64,000 bases of DNA, taken from NCBI GenBank assembly GCA_029204225.1, contig CM055097.1, positions 28,135,192 to 28,199,191 of the forward strand, in the 5' to 3' direction. The position numbers and the translations under genes are program-made. Source of the DNA: Diphasiastrum complanatum (taxonomy: Eukaryota > Streptophyta > Lycopodiopsida > Lycopodiales > Lycopodiaceae). The notes below the pieces were generated by a model. The model did no database searches. It saw only the letters and a list, made by a program, of their open reading frames with translations, and was not told the origin of the DNA. Numbering within the stretch: the first letter of the stretch is position 1; each line of letters starts with the position of its first letter. Below are positions 1 to 11,594 of the stretch, one piece after another.

Positions 1-174
1 TAGTCTATTAGTCTACTCGTAGGTTTTCTCTCTCTATCAGGGTTCAGAGTTTATTTGTACATTTCACATTCTGTATGAGTTTGTGTGATAGAGTGACAGT
101 GCATGTTCTTCTTCCGTCTTCTTGTGGTGATTGCTTATGGTGAATGCTTGATGTTGCATATCTAATTCTTGACA
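1..174 (+). repeat. 5' LTR of family A (truncated by window edge)
   Basis: Matches positions about 3153-3326 and ends in TTGACA directly before the primer binding site. About 56 bases at its 5' end lie outside the window, judging from the 230-bp 3' LTR. Confidence 0.9.
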
Positions 175-186
175 TGGTATCGGAGC
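175..186 (+). other. Primer binding site (initiator Met-tRNA)
   Basis: TGGTATCGGAGC directly follows the LTR end. It differs by one base from TGGTATCAGAGC, the usual initiator methionine tRNA primer site of plant copia elements. Confidence 0.85.
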
Positions 187-374
187 AACGATAGTCCTGC
201 GTGCCTGATCAGTGGATACAGCTTGTCACAGGCTCTGCAACGAAGTGAGAAAGTCCTTCACGGGAGGTGAAACTTGGAGAGACAAAAACGGCTGGAAGAA
301 ATTCTTCTTTGGTGTATTTTGTAGGGTTGGAGCTCAGAATCATCAGTGGAGGATCCAAACTCATCTATCCAGTA

Positions 375-1628
375 ATGGCAACTCTAAGCGAGAGTGTCCT
401 TAATGCGTCAAGCAAATTGGAAGGTGCCGGCAACTATGTAGTTTGGAAATTCAAACTGAAGAACATTTTGATGGAAAAGGAGCTATGGGAGATCGTGACA
501 GGTGAAGAGACAAGGCCAGTGATTGAAGAAGATCAGCGGGCATTTGATAGGAGAAGACGGAAAGCCCAAAATGTCATCAACTTATCAGTTAGAGATGCAA
601 TTATTCCCTATATTTCAGATTCAGAAGGACCAAAAGAAGCGTGGGATACATTTAAGGCATTGTTTGAAACGACAAATACATCTCGAATACTATTTCTAAA
701 GACAAAGTTGCATACATTGCGGATGGATGATGGTGCAACTATTGCCAATCGCATATTGAAGATCAAAGAGATCCGTGATCAATTAGTAGCAGTTGGAGAG
801 CGAGTACAAGATCGTGAGATCGTGCAATTGACATTGAATAGTCTGAGTGAGTCACATCAGATATTTGTGACGAGTATAGCCACAAGAGAAAATCTTCCAA
901 CCTATGAAGAATTAGGTGGATTGCTTTTGCAAGAAGAGCAACGTCAAGAGAACTTGAATCATCGTAACAGGAGCTATGATCCAGCTCTTGCAGTTAGAGG
1001 ACGAGGTGGAAGATTTGGCCGTGGAAAGTATCAATCGAGAGGAGGAAACTCAAGTCGAGGATCATTTCAACAATTTCATGAGCAAGTCAATGATAGTCCG
1101 AATCAAGGTAATTGGAATCAAGACCGAGGTCAAGGACGCGGCTATTCAAGACAAAATAAACTTGGAAATTGTAGGTACTGCAACAAACCTGGTCACTGAG
1201 AGCGTGAATGTTTCAAGAAACAAAAGGAGATGGAACAAAGAAAAGACAAATGGCAAGCGGAAAATTATGCTGATCAACATCAATTTGATGACTATTATTA
1301 TGAAGACAATTATACTGATCAACATCAATACGATGATGATCAATATGAAGATGATACACTTGAGAGTTCAAAATTGTTCATTACAACATTAATGACAAGT
1401 GATGAAGCCAAGGATACCTGGTACATTGATAGTGGTGCATCCAAGCACATGACTTCAAGGAAAGAGTGGTTTTCAGAACTCAAGAAAACTGACAATGGTG
1501 ATGAAGTTGGAAAAGCTGATGGCAAATTGCTATCTGTTAAAGGAGTTGGAGTGGTACCATTGAAGTTAGCCAACGGGAAGATAAAGCATATAAGCAATGT
1601 GCAATATGTAACTGGCTTAGCTAACAAT
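375..1628 (+). pseudogene. copia gag-protease (family A), interrupted
   Basis: Gag starts at ATG 375 (MATLSES) and reads through a typical copia gag (WKFKLKNILMEKELWEIV) into an Arg/Gly-rich tail and a CCHC zinc knuckle. The knuckle begins C-x2-C-x4-H, but a TGA at 1197-1199 falls between the His and the last Cys, where copia knuckles usually carry Trp. The same frame then continues through an Asp/Tyr-rich linker to the aspartic protease motif WYIDSGASKHM at about 1420-1450. Protease sequence runs to about 1625 (VTGLANNL), where it joins reverse transcriptase sequence. Translation of protease would need readthrough of the stop. Confidence 0.88.
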
Positions 1629-1633
1629 CTGAA

Positions 1634-3112
1634 ATGGAAGCTATATCAAAAAATAGGACGTGGAACTTGGTTGAGCTACCTGATGGTAAGACGCCTATCA
1701 CTTGCAAATGGATATACAAGATCAAATTTGGAGCTGATGGGCAACTCAACAAGTATAAAGCACGGTTGGTTGCGAGAGGATTTGAGCAGCAGGAAGGTAT
1801 TGATTTTGAAGAAACCTTTGCACCCGTAGCTAAGATGGTAACTATACATTCTATCATTGCTATTTCTGCTTTCTATGGTTGGAAGATCCAGCAAATAGAC
1901 GTTAAATCTGCTTTCCTTACTGGAGTGCTAGATGAAGAGCTCAAGGATTTGTTGAGCCAGGGAGAGAGCATCTCGTTTGTAAGCTCAACAAAGCCATTTA
2001 TGGATTGAAGCAAGCACAACGGGCGTGTTACTCTTGCATTGATGACACTTCAAGCGAAGGGGAATGATAAAGAGTGATGTTGATCCTAATCTATACATTC
2101 TAAGGCAAGATTCAGATATAGTGTTCATTGTGTTGTACGTGGATGATTTGATTATTACAGGAAGTAATGAGAGCTTAATTGATGAAGCAAAATCAGATCT
2201 TTCCAAAGCTTTTGACATGAGTGATCTAGGATTGATGCACTATTGTCTTGGCATTGAAGTATGGCAAAAGGAAGACATGGTCTTTCTTACACAAAGCAAA
2301 TATGCACGAGATTTGCTTTGTAAGTTCAATATGCAAGATTGTAAGCCTTTGAGTACACCTATGGATGTCAACATGAAGCTTACTGCATATGATGAATATG
2401 AGAAAGTGGATGCTTATTTGTATAGACAGTTGGGGGGTAGTTTGATCTATTTGACACACACACAACCTGATATTTCTTATGTTATTGGTGTTGTTAGTCA
2501 ATTTATGCAAGATCCTAGTCAAGCACACTGGAAGTCTGCTAAACGTATTTTCAGATACATTCGAGGGACATTGAATTTTGGTTTGAAGTATGATCAGCCT
2601 AAAGCGCCAATGTTGGTAGGTTATACAGATGCCGATTGGGCAGGTAATATTGATGACAGAAGATCTACCAGTGGTCATACATTCAGTTATGGTACAGCTG
2701 CAATTTTATGGAGCAGCAAAAAGCACCCTACAGTAGCCTTATCATCGACGGAAGTTGAATATCGAGCACTCAACAATGCTACACAAGAAGCGGTATGGTT
2801 ACGAAGATTGCCTGTGGATTTAGGTCAACCACATGTGGATGCAACTACTATATCTTGTGATAATCAAAGTTGCATTCACCTTGCCAAAAATCCAATTTTA
2901 CATGCTCGAACCAAGCACATCGAAATACACTACCATTTTGTTCGAGAGAAAAATTTTATGGAGCCATTGATCTTGTTTTTTGTAAATATGACGATCAAAT
3001 GGCAGATATTTTTACTAAGTCATTAGGTAGATGTAAATTTGAGAGGTTTCGTACTCTATCAGGGATAGAAAAATGTAATTTTATCATTGAGGAAAGTGTT
3101 AGAAATCAATGA
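1634..3112 (+). pseudogene. copia reverse transcriptase-RNase H (family A), frameshifted
   Basis: Begins inside the usual start of the copia RT domain (NRTWNLVELP, CKWIYKIKF, KARLVARGF, ETFAPVAKM) and carries the catalytic motif YVDDLIITG at about 2140. RNase H follows with DADWAG, SSTEVEYRAL and the conserved TKHIEIHYHFVRE block. The frame shifts near 1975-2060 and again near 2960; the tail (QMADIFTKSL) is read in another frame to 3112. Integrase, which should precede RT, is absent. The RT catalytic region itself is uninterrupted from 2064 to about 2960. Confidence 0.9.
3089..3096 (+). other. Polypurine tract of family A
   Basis: GAGGAAAG immediately precedes the 3' LTR start TGTTAG. The related copy at 52.7 kb has GAGGGAGAG at the same place. 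Confidence 0.7.
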
Positions 3113-3326
3113 TTAATGTTGACAGTTGTGACCAGTTGTCAATAGTCGTAGGCTAGTCATTAGTCTACTCGTAGGTTTTCTCTCTCTACCAGGGTCCAAG
3201 GTTTATTTGTACATTTTAAATTTTGTATGAGTTTGTGTGATAGAGTGATAGTGCGTGTTCTTCTTCCGACTTCTTGTGGTGATTGCTTATGGTGAATGCT
3301 TGATGTTGCATATCTAATTCTTGACA
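3097..3326 (+). repeat. 3' LTR of family A (230 bp)
   Basis: Starts TGTTAG after the polypurine tract and ends TTGACA. It is the partner of 1-174 and has the same length, 230 bp, as the diverged LTR at 52738-52967. Confidence 0.9.
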
Positions 3327-3399
3327 TGATCGTCCTCGATCAAGAGATCGCGATTTTTCAAAACCAGAAAACTCTCAAGTGATACAGATGGTTAAAGCG

Positions 3400-3793
3400 G
3401 ACGCAGAACTGCGAGTCTATCAGACGCAGGTGGCTTTGATTGATCCCAGGATCTTAGAAAAACTACAGGGACCGAACTATCCCTAGTGGAGTTGGAAGAT
3501 CAGGATGGTCTTGGAGGAACGAGGGCTCTGGGAACTCGGATGATTGTCATACAGTGGTGGTTTCGATTGGTAAAAATTTTCAAGGTACTGATCAGAGCTG
3601 GTATTTGGACTCATGAGCGAGTAGCCACATGGCTTTTGACCGAAAACTAATTTTCCCATATGAAATGCTCCCTGCAAGACAGGAAGTGATGGTTGCAAAC
3701 AACACCTTCATCAAATCCATAGGAAAAGGATCAGTATCCATTGAGATAAGCAAGGATTGCAGTGATAGATGTCCTATATGTGCCAGGAATTTT
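3400..3793 (+). pseudogene. copia gag-protease fragment (family B), plus strand
   Basis: A short gag start is readable (LEKLQGPNYP, then a stop, then RMVLEERGLWEL). A deletion joins it to an aspartic protease piece (WYLDS-stop-ASSHM, KGSVSIEISK, VIDVLYVPGIL). The catalytic DSGAS motif is broken by TGA in place of the Gly codon. The fragment ends at about 3793, where the DNA switches to minus-strand reverse transcriptase sequence, so it is a rearranged remnant directly downstream of the family A LTR. Confidence 0.75.
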
Positions 3794-3797
3794 GTGC

Positions 3798-4619
3798 GAA
3801 GGTTTCATCGAAATCTATTCCCTCTGTCTGGGCACATCCATTTGCTACTATTCTCGCTTTGTACCTTTCTATCCCTTCGTCAACATCAAACTTTATTTTG
3901 AACACCCATTTGCAGCCTATTGCCTTTCTTCCCTTTGGAAGATGTACTAAGTCCCAAGCATCATTCTGCTGAATGGACTTCATCTCCTCTAGCATCGCAT
4001 GGTGCCACATGCCAGAGCTTTCGGAATCTTGTGCTTCCTGAAAACTTGCAGGCTCTGTCACATGCTCCTTGCTCATGAAAACCATATCATCAAACCTGTG
4101 AGGCGCCTTTCTTACCCTGGTAGGTCTTTTCTCTTCTTCATGCTCTGCAGTTGAATGTTGTTATTGACATCAGGCTTTTCGCGAACAGAACAGAACGTCT
4201 GTAAGAGTTATGCTCCTTCCCTGACCAAGCCATATACACATAGTTCCTCTTCCAACTATGTCAACCTTTTCGCTATCACCAATCATAATTTCCTTTCCAG
4301 CAAGCATTTCGTATGTGATGAATGTTGTCCGATTGTTCATCATGTGTGATGTCGCCGCAGAGTCCAGGCACCAGTTTTGGATTGTCAGTGCTATCTTGCG
4401 CTCTAGTTCTTGGTTTTACTTCAACCACGTTCACACTTGTGCCCGATGAGTACCCTCCTGACGTGTTGTCGGATTCTTCTGTTGAACTCCAGTTCTCCTC
4501 TGCCATCATTGCAAATGCATCTAACTTCTCTTCCTCCTCCTCAATAATGTTCGCCTGCTCTACATCTTCTTTCTTGTCCTAGGTGACTGTCAATTTGCAA
4601 CTCTGCAAATGATAACTAA
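3798..4619 (-). pseudogene. copia protease to reverse transcriptase remnant, minus strand
   Basis: Read on the minus strand from 4580 down: an acidic gag tail (EEEEEKLDAFAMMAEEN), a degenerate protease around 4380-4260, then the RT N-terminal region (NDAWDLVHLPKGRKAIGCKWVFKIKF, FDETFA) ending near 3798. Integrase is missing between protease and RT, as in family A. Frameshifts are frequent. The family C element is inserted at its upstream edge, with the ACTAA target duplication at 4615-4619 and 10354-10358. Confidence 0.75.
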
Positions 4620-5566
4620 TGTTGGGGAAACGACCGCAATGGATTGGACAGGTCAAACAATCAGATCAGAATGATCCTACTACTGCACGAAGTCAGTGGT
4701 CGACTAATTTCCTCGGTGCGTGCACTACTACTACAGTAGGCGAACACAAAACAGAGTTCTATTGCGGAAGTGAAAGAGCAAACAATCAAACAAATCGATT
4801 AGAAAGTCAGACAGAAAATGAAAAGCATTCAACACTGACAAAATCTGAATGCAAAATCAGACAATAATTTATTCAGATTGAATGTATAGAAATACAAGCG
4901 AGATGATGCTGGTGAGCACAAATCAATAGCGGGTGAAACTGCGTGCTCACAAAGCTAACTACGATCTGTGATAGCTATGAGCTTATAATGACAATCAGTC
5001 TGAAAAAAAAGAAAAGAATCAATGCTTGAAAACATCTACTAAGTTTGTCTCTGGTAAGCTAACGTCTCGGTGACTATGCGCGTTCGAGTGTCCATGGAAT
5101 CAGCTTATTTAGTTTGGTATCAACTTGATCCATGCATAATCAATTGATTACAATGATCAACTATATACAATTTACATTTTGTGCAGGTGTGTGTACAAGA
5201 AGATGGCATGGAGCCATTTGTGTCATCTGAAATAGATCGTGGCTGTTGCTGTCATTGTCCAAGTAGTTGCATAGTACAGGAAGTGGGCGTGAGTAAGCTT
5301 TGACTATTCGGAGTCGAGCGTGTTGCTGTAGATAGTCAATGGAGTCAGGATGGCCTTCGACGGTAGTCGATTGAGTCGATAAGTCGGACTATCGATAAGT
5401 TGGCCAAGTTAGGTTTCTCCGATAAGTCGGATAAGTCAGTCAAGTCGGGTGACTTCAGAAAGTCGGACTGCCATAGTAGAGTATTTCTGCAGACTGTGCG
5501 AAGTAGCAATATGAATGGAACTAGATCAACATGAGATTTAGGAGAGCAGAGGAAATAAATCCAACA
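4620..5566 (-). repeat. 3' LTR of family C (947 bp)
   Basis: Bounded by TGTTGGGG on the left and CCAACA on the right (plus strand). It aligns with 9589-10353 but has about 180 extra bases around 4645-4840. The part near 5373-5480 contains repeated GATAAGTCGG-like words. Confidence 0.92.
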
Positions 5567-5577
5567 CCCCCCCCTTA
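5567..5577 (-). other. Polypurine tract of family C
   Basis: Minus strand TAAGGGGGGGG abuts the 3' LTR, the expected site for plus-strand DNA priming. Confidence 0.88.
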
Positions 5578-7020
5578 ATCTGGATCTGTAAAAGCCTTGA
5601 CCTTCAGACTAAGCAATGCACAAAATTTGTTGTGTGCATCAATGCTCAAAGCCTTGGTAAACACATCTGCGATCATGTTTTGCGTCCGACAGCGCACTAA
5701 GCTTACCTCTCTGTCGAGAATTTTACTCCTTACATAGTAATATTGTGTGCTTACTCCTAGAATGAAATCTAGGGTTGGTCGATAAGGCAATGGCACTTTG
5801 ATTATCAAAAAGTATAATTGTAAGAGTATATTGATTCAGATTAATATTTGACAGTAAATTTCTCAACCAAGTTGTTTCTTTAATGGCTTGAGAAGCAGCA
5901 ATGTATTCTGCTGTAGAGGGAAAAGCAATAGAGGTTTGCTTACAACTGTTCCAGGAGATAGGACCATCTTCGAAGAAGAATGTAAATCCTGATGTGGATT
6001 TACGAGTATCTACATCTCCTCCCCGGCTTGCATCGAATATCCATTGAGCCGATAAAGATTGTCGTTGTCGACTTCTCCATAGCAGATGCATAGGTCCGTT
6101 GTAGCTCTAATATATCTCATAGCTCTGATAAGAGCCTTCCAATGTATGATTCCAAGATTAGCCATAAATTGGCTTAATGAGCTGACTGCAAAAGCAATGT
6201 CAGGTCTTGTACAAACCATTGCATACATGAGAGAGCCGAGATTCGATTGATACGGATACTCTCTCATTTGCTCCTTTTCTTGTCTTGTTTGAAGACATTG
6301 GTCCTTCGACAATCTTAGGCCTGGATCCATTGGTGAGTGAGCTTCTTTACAATTAATCAGATTATATCTGATGAGAGTATTATGAAGATACCTTTGTTGA
6401 GTGATGTAAATCAGTCTCTCTCTCTGTCTCAATGGATTTATATTCCAAGACAATAGTGAGCCTCACCCAGATCGGTCATGTCGAATTTGAAAGACAGCAT
6501 CCTTCACCTGATTGGTACTATTGTTGAAAAGCAATGTATTGTCGACATACAAAGTAATCGAATAATGAAGGAATGCTACACTGACTTGAAATAAACATTA
6601 GAATCGACAGTGCTTGGTTTGAAGCCATGTTGATTGAGGAATGTGTTGAGCCTTTGAACCCAAGCTCTCGTTGATTGTTTCAGGCCATAAAGTGCCTTGT
6701 GGAGTTTACGAACATGATTCTTCATACCTTCGAGGACGTATCCTTCGGGCTGGATCATATAAATGTCTTCTTATATAACTCCATCCAGACAAGTTGTTTG
6801 TACATCGAGTTGATGTACATTGAGGTCGACCGCAACAACAAAAGATAAGAGGACTCGGATCGATGAATGCTTGACTACTGGACAGAAGGTTTCATTGTAG
6901 TCGATGTTTGGGATCTGAGAAAATCCTCTTGCTACTAGTCAGGCCTTCTTTCGGTCAATACTACCGTCAGCTTTGTATTTGATCTTGAAGACTCATTTGC
7001 AATTTATAAGATTGCTGCCA
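5575..7020 (-). pseudogene. copia reverse transcriptase-RNase H (family C), decayed
   Basis: Minus-strand RT is recognisable from about 7000 (KIKYKADGS, LVARGFSQ) through ALYGLKQSTRAW at about 6690, SLMYAMVCTRPDIAFAVSSLSQFM at about 6200, and RNase H motifs STSGFTFF and SAIALSTNPRFHSRSKH near 5990-5750. The polymerase YVDD motif is degraded near 6550. Several stops and at least three frameshifts are present. The sequence is closely related to the copy at 33.1-34.9 kb (shared SKDQC, MREYPY, CTRPDI). Confidence 0.88.
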
Positions 7021-7223
7021 GCAGGTAGTTCGACCAATGACCATGTCTGATTCTTGATCAAAGAGGAATACTCTATGTCCATAGCTTCTCTCCAGAGATC
7101 AGAGTCTGATTGGCTGAGTGCCTCTTCGACTGTAGTCGGCTCCTACATTAAAAGACAAACAGACTCAGGAATATCCTCGTGGGCTATGTGCGCCCTTGGT
7201 TTGATCTTCTTGGAGGTCACAGA

Positions 7224-8085
7224 TCAAATTGTCGTGTCGGTGGCAGGTGTCGAATGTTCGCAAGGAACTTTACCTTTTCCTTCGAAGTCAATGAATTGAT
7301 CCTCGATAAAGACTGTATTCATGTTGAATAAAATTTGTTGGGTATCAGGGTCGTACAACTTATAGGTATTGTTGAAGGAAATGTAGCCGATCCGGATGGT
7401 CTTTAGACGTTGGAAGTCCAATTTCTTTTTTGTCTCCTTTGGGATCTACACGTAGGTGATTCAACCGAATACTTGTAAGTTCTTCAATGAAGGTTTAGAT
7501 CATGTCCAAACCTCATGTGGTATTTTGCTTAAGATGACCTTAGTCGAACATCTATTTTGGATGTAAGCTATAGTGGAAACAGCTTCATCCCAAAAACTCT
7601 TTAGCCAAAGATGCGTATGCCAGCATGCATTTGGCTGACTTGACCAGGGTACGATTCTCTTTCTCGGCTACGCATTTGAGTGAGGCGAATTGGGAGTGAT
7701 AAACTGATGTTCAATGCCTTGGATCTGGCAGTACTCCTTGAATTCAGTAGAGATGTACGCTCCATTGTTGGACCTCAAGGCTTTGATCTTCTTACCAATT
7801 TCTTTCTCTGCATGCTCCTTGAAGATTTTGAAGCAATTGAAAGCTTCTGATTTCTTCTTAATGAAGTACACCATTGTCCTTACGAAAAATTCATCAATAA
7901 AAGTGATGAAATACTTTGCATGCTTTAATGAAGGATTCTGCATTGGGCCACAAATGTCTGTATGCACGATATTTGATCTAAAAGGTTTCCTGGCTTGTTT
8001 ATCGACTAAGCAGTCTTGACATACAAATAGTTCAACTTTTCTATCTAGATAGTCGACATCAAGAACAATGGATTGCTTGGACACA
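7224..8085 (-). pseudogene. copia integrase (family C), decayed
   Basis: Minus strand. The catalytic core is readable at 8084-7668: VHTDICGPMQ, YFITFIDEF, then ALRSNNGAYISTEFKEYCQ, where DNG/GEY-like catalytic positions are altered to NNG/GAY, and HQFITPNSPHSNA. The C-terminal region continues near 7420-7224 (LYDPDTQQILFNMNTVFIEDQFID). The zinc-binding N-terminal part is too decayed to define. Confidence 0.85.
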
Positions 8086-8459
8086 TGTTGTACAGAAGAA
8101 TGATTTAAGTGACCAAGTCTATAATGCCAAAGTAAACTTTTATTGATATGTATAGAAGTAGTTAGAACCTAATTGGAGGCAGAAAAGCAATGACTAAGTT
8201 TATACATGTATCCAAGCCTCTTTTCGAGTGCTAGGATCTTGTTTGTCCTATCAACTACTTTGCATTGATCTGAATCAAATTCTACTTTGTGTCCTAAATC
8301 TATAATTCTGCTTACAGACAGAAGTTTTGTAGAAAGATTTGATACATGAAAAACACTTCAAAGTAGTTTGGATTGATCATTTGCAAAGCTTAATCTTATT
8401 CACCTTTGATAGCTTGTGTGTTATTGTCGCCCAGGTGAATGAACTTCTTGGTACTGTAA

Positions 8460-9420
8460 ACTGTATAGGATTCGAAATAGTCGATATGGCTGGTCATATG
8501 CTGAGTGGCTCCGGAGTCAAAAAATCAGGAGCTGCCTTTCGATGCTTCATGAAGGCTAGTCATGAATGCATTATGATCCGTTTCTTGATTCGACTGAGAT
8601 GCTTCTGCAACTGCATTTGCCATCTGATTTGATTGCCCTTTGTTGTTGTTCTTGGCATGTAGAATATGACAATCTTGAATCTCATGGTTGGTTCGTTTGC
8701 AGTATCTACAGAAAAACTTCTTCTTTGTCGGCGGCTTCGACTGTTCTTGATGGCTCTATGTCGGCTTCTGATTTAGCTTATGTGGCTTTGAGTCTCTCTT
8801 CTTCTGCTTGCTCGAATTCTTATTGGTGTACAAGGTGTGAGAGTCGACAATATAGGACTGGAAGGTTCGTTCATTATTGTCTCTTCTTGTAGCGGCATCG
8901 TAATGACTCACGATAGATTCAATTCTGGGTGTGTGGTGATCATCATCACCCAGTTATCATACAATATTGACAAGCTTGAAAGCAGTGTCATTACTACATC
9001 TCGTCTATGACTGATTCGACAATGGCCATTTGCTGCAGCAGGTCCTTGAACTGGTTAATGTGATTATGTAATGAATCACCATTTGTCATCTCGAGGGAGA
9101 AGAATTTTCTCCTGAGATGTAGCTTGGAAGCTACGTCACGCACTTCGTATAGGGTGCTCAAGATGTCCCAGACTTCCTTGGAGATCTGAGCTTCGGACAC
9201 ATGTCCCATTTGTGTGTCTGAGATGTTAAGGATAATCAATGTGAAACCCTTTCCATCCTTTAGCTTCCATGGGGAGATTGTAGTGTCGTCTGCTTTGGGT
9301 CTTGCCTCTGCACCTGTGAAGCCATCATACAGCTCCTTAGCCATTAGCACAGTTTTCATCTTAAATTTTCAAAGATGGTAATTGGATCCATCAAGCTTGT
9401 CCACGATGGGACTGGCTTTT
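8460..9420 (-). pseudogene. copia gag-protease (family C), decayed
   Basis: Minus-strand gag from about 9420, with a stop where copia gag normally has Trp just before FKMKTVLMAKELYDGF. The open stretch is 9359-8994. A CCHC zinc knuckle (CRYCKRTNHEIQDCH) lies near 8700 in another frame, followed by the protease motif FFDSGATQHMTSH near 8530. The knuckle cysteines and histidine are intact although the frame is broken. Confidence 0.85.
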
Positions 9421-9576
9421 CCTTGGGTATCTATGTGGAAGTTAGTCTAAGTGATAGTGATAACTATTAGTGACTTAAGAATGAAAATCTAATAATTTAT
9501 AGAACAGGAAAACAATTATTCTATCGACTGATAGAATCAGGTCCTACGGGAAACTTATCGAGCTAGAACGATGATC

Positions 9577-9588
9577 GCTCTGATACAG
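9577..9588 (-). other. Primer binding site of family C
   Basis: Minus strand CTGTATCAGAGC adjoins the 5' LTR. It matches the initiator-tRNA primer consensus TGGTATCAGAGC except in its first bases. Confidence 0.8.
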
Positions 9589-10353
9589 TGGAAAAACGAC
9601 CGCGATGGCATGCAACAATGACAAAATGTAATGCAAAACCAGACATTAATTTCAGATTGAATGAATAGAAATACAAGTTAGATGGTGCTAGTGAGCACAA
9701 ATCAATAGCAAGTGAAACCACCTGCTCACAAAGCTAACTATGATCTGTAATAGCTATGAGCTTATACTGACAATCAGCTTGAAAACATCTACTAAGTTTG
9801 TCTTTGATAAGTTGTCATCTCGACAACTATGGATGTTGGAGTGTACATGGAATCAACTTACTTAATCTGGTATCAATTTGATCCATGCATTATTAGTTGA
9901 TTACAATGATCAACTATATACAATTGACATTTTGTGCAAGTGTGTGTACAAGAAGATGGTATGGAGCCGTTTGCGCCGTCTGAAATATATCGTGGTTGCT
10001 GTTGTCATTGTCCAAGTAGTTGCACAATATAGGAAGTGGACGTGAGTAGGCTTTGACTATTCGGAGTCAAGCGTATCGTTGCCAATAGTCAATGGAGTCA
10101 GAATGGCCTTCAATGGTAGTCGGTTGAGTCGATAAGTCGAACTATCCGATAAGTCGACCAAGTCGGGTTTCTCCAATAAGTCGGATAAGTCTGACAAGTT
10201 GGGTGACTTCGACAAGTCAGACTACCACTCTCTTGCATGTCTTCCATAATAGAGTATTTATGCAAACTGTGCGACAATGCGAATATAATTACAGCAATAT
10301 GAATGGAACTAGATTAACATGGGATTTGGAGAGTAGAGGAAATAAATCCAACA
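9589..10353 (-). repeat. 5' LTR of family C (765 bp)
   Basis: Aligns with 4620-5566, apart from about 180 bp missing near its 3' end in element orientation. Flanked on the outside by the ACTAA duplication. Contains the same GATAAGTCGG-like repeats at about 10125-10235. Confidence 0.92.
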
Positions 10354-10358
10354 ACTAA

Positions 10359-11594
10359 GCCCTTGGACATCCTTTTGCAACACTTCTAGGAAGTCTCGTA
10401 TTCGCCAATTGAATGGACCAAACTCTTCTCAAGTTGCACTTTAGTTGGGATTGTCCAAGATTATTAGCTAGAAGTTTGTAGAAATTAGCCACATTAATGT
10501 CATACAACTTCCAAAATATATGATGACACTCATGCCTTAGCCCATAAGTTACTTGATATTCTACCATTCCATGATGCCACCATAGAGATTTTTCTACTAG
10601 TAGGACTTTCAAAAAAACATGGGCAAGAATTAAATGATGTTTTTCTTGAGCAATAATTCAACGATCTACCTTTCTCTATGGGAGTAGACAATCAAATAGA
10701 ACTTTCCAATAGCTCATGATAAGTCCCCATGGTAAAAGCTACTTATCTAACTGGTTCTCCAACAAAAATAAAGAATAATGTGGTAGTAAAATAAAATATA
10801 TGGAGTCTCTCGAAATTTGATTTATGTTATGTAAGGCGGAAACTTAGATTTTGCATGTCACAGTTGGCATGTTTGCATGACACAGATTCTGAAACCCAAT
10901 GATATTTGAAACTTGTAGAATTGACTAATAATTTGATTCGTTTCAAGTGAATTGGGTTATAAATTGTTTTGTTAGTGTTGTAAGAAAATTGTAAATTTCA
11001 TTACTTTTGGTATTCAATAAATGCAGTAATTATTGGTTACTTAGAAAATTGGTTGAACAAGTATTATGACTTTACCAAATATTTCCTTTTTTTAGTTCAG
11101 TCAATAAGTCACAGATGGTAATCATTGAATTGACATAGTACATGAGAAGTTCTCGACGTTAGAAGAGTCGTTGTCAAGAGTCTCTTTTTTTTTCGCTTTT
11201 TATGTCCATGTGGCCCAATCATTTCTTGACATAGTGGCTTCTATGTAACATAACTCGCTTGACCTTAAAAATGTGAAGAATTTCATATCATTAAGATCCA
11301 AAATGTGTCCCTTGATCTTGGGTTAGAAAGACAACACAATCTACAACATTGCCAATGAAAAAAATCAACATCCACTTGATGAAAGAGGCGAAAACTCAAT
11401 AAGAACTTGATCAAACATCAAATATATGATAAGAAAGTTGTTGTCTCTGTACAATAACAGTACCCTACTATACTTCCCACGTGTGGATTCAAAAATAGAA
11501 AAATATGAGCATTCTACACACAAGATTGCAAGACATCATCAACATAGTGCACCAATGGATAGATGAACCCAAGAGAACTCATGTATAAGCATGA

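Larger units (their letters stand above)
1..3326 (+). mobile_element. Ty1/copia retrotransposon, family A, integrase-deleted
   Basis: LTR retrotransposon in the order LTR, initiator-tRNA primer site, gag, protease, reverse transcriptase, RNase H, polypurine tract, LTR. This domain order with RNase H last is that of Ty1/copia. The 5' LTR is cut by the window edge; the 3' LTR is 230 bp. The element is only about 3.3 kb because the DNA between protease and reverse transcriptase, where integrase should lie, is missing around position 1630. Stops and frameshifts interrupt the reading frames. The two LTRs differ at roughly a dozen sites over 174 aligned bases by eye, so the insertion is not recent. 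A second copy of its 3' end lies at 52.3-53.0 kb. Confidence 0.93.
4620..10353 (-). mobile_element. Complete minus-strand Ty1/copia element, family C
   Basis: Full LTR-to-LTR insertion of 5.7 kb. Both LTRs read TG...CA. A perfect 5-bp target-site duplication ACTAA flanks it (4615-4619 and 10354-10358). In element orientation the order is 5' LTR, tRNA primer site, gag, protease, integrase, RT, RNase H, polypurine tract, 3' LTR. All coding parts carry stops and frameshifts, so it cannot move by itself now. The intact duplication shows that it inserted as a unit into an older copia remnant and has not been rearranged at its ends since. Confidence 0.95.

Noticed and set aside
2226-2678. 150-codon minus-strand frame opposite family A RT
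   Set aside because: Shadow of the plus-strand RT, which has clear motifs.
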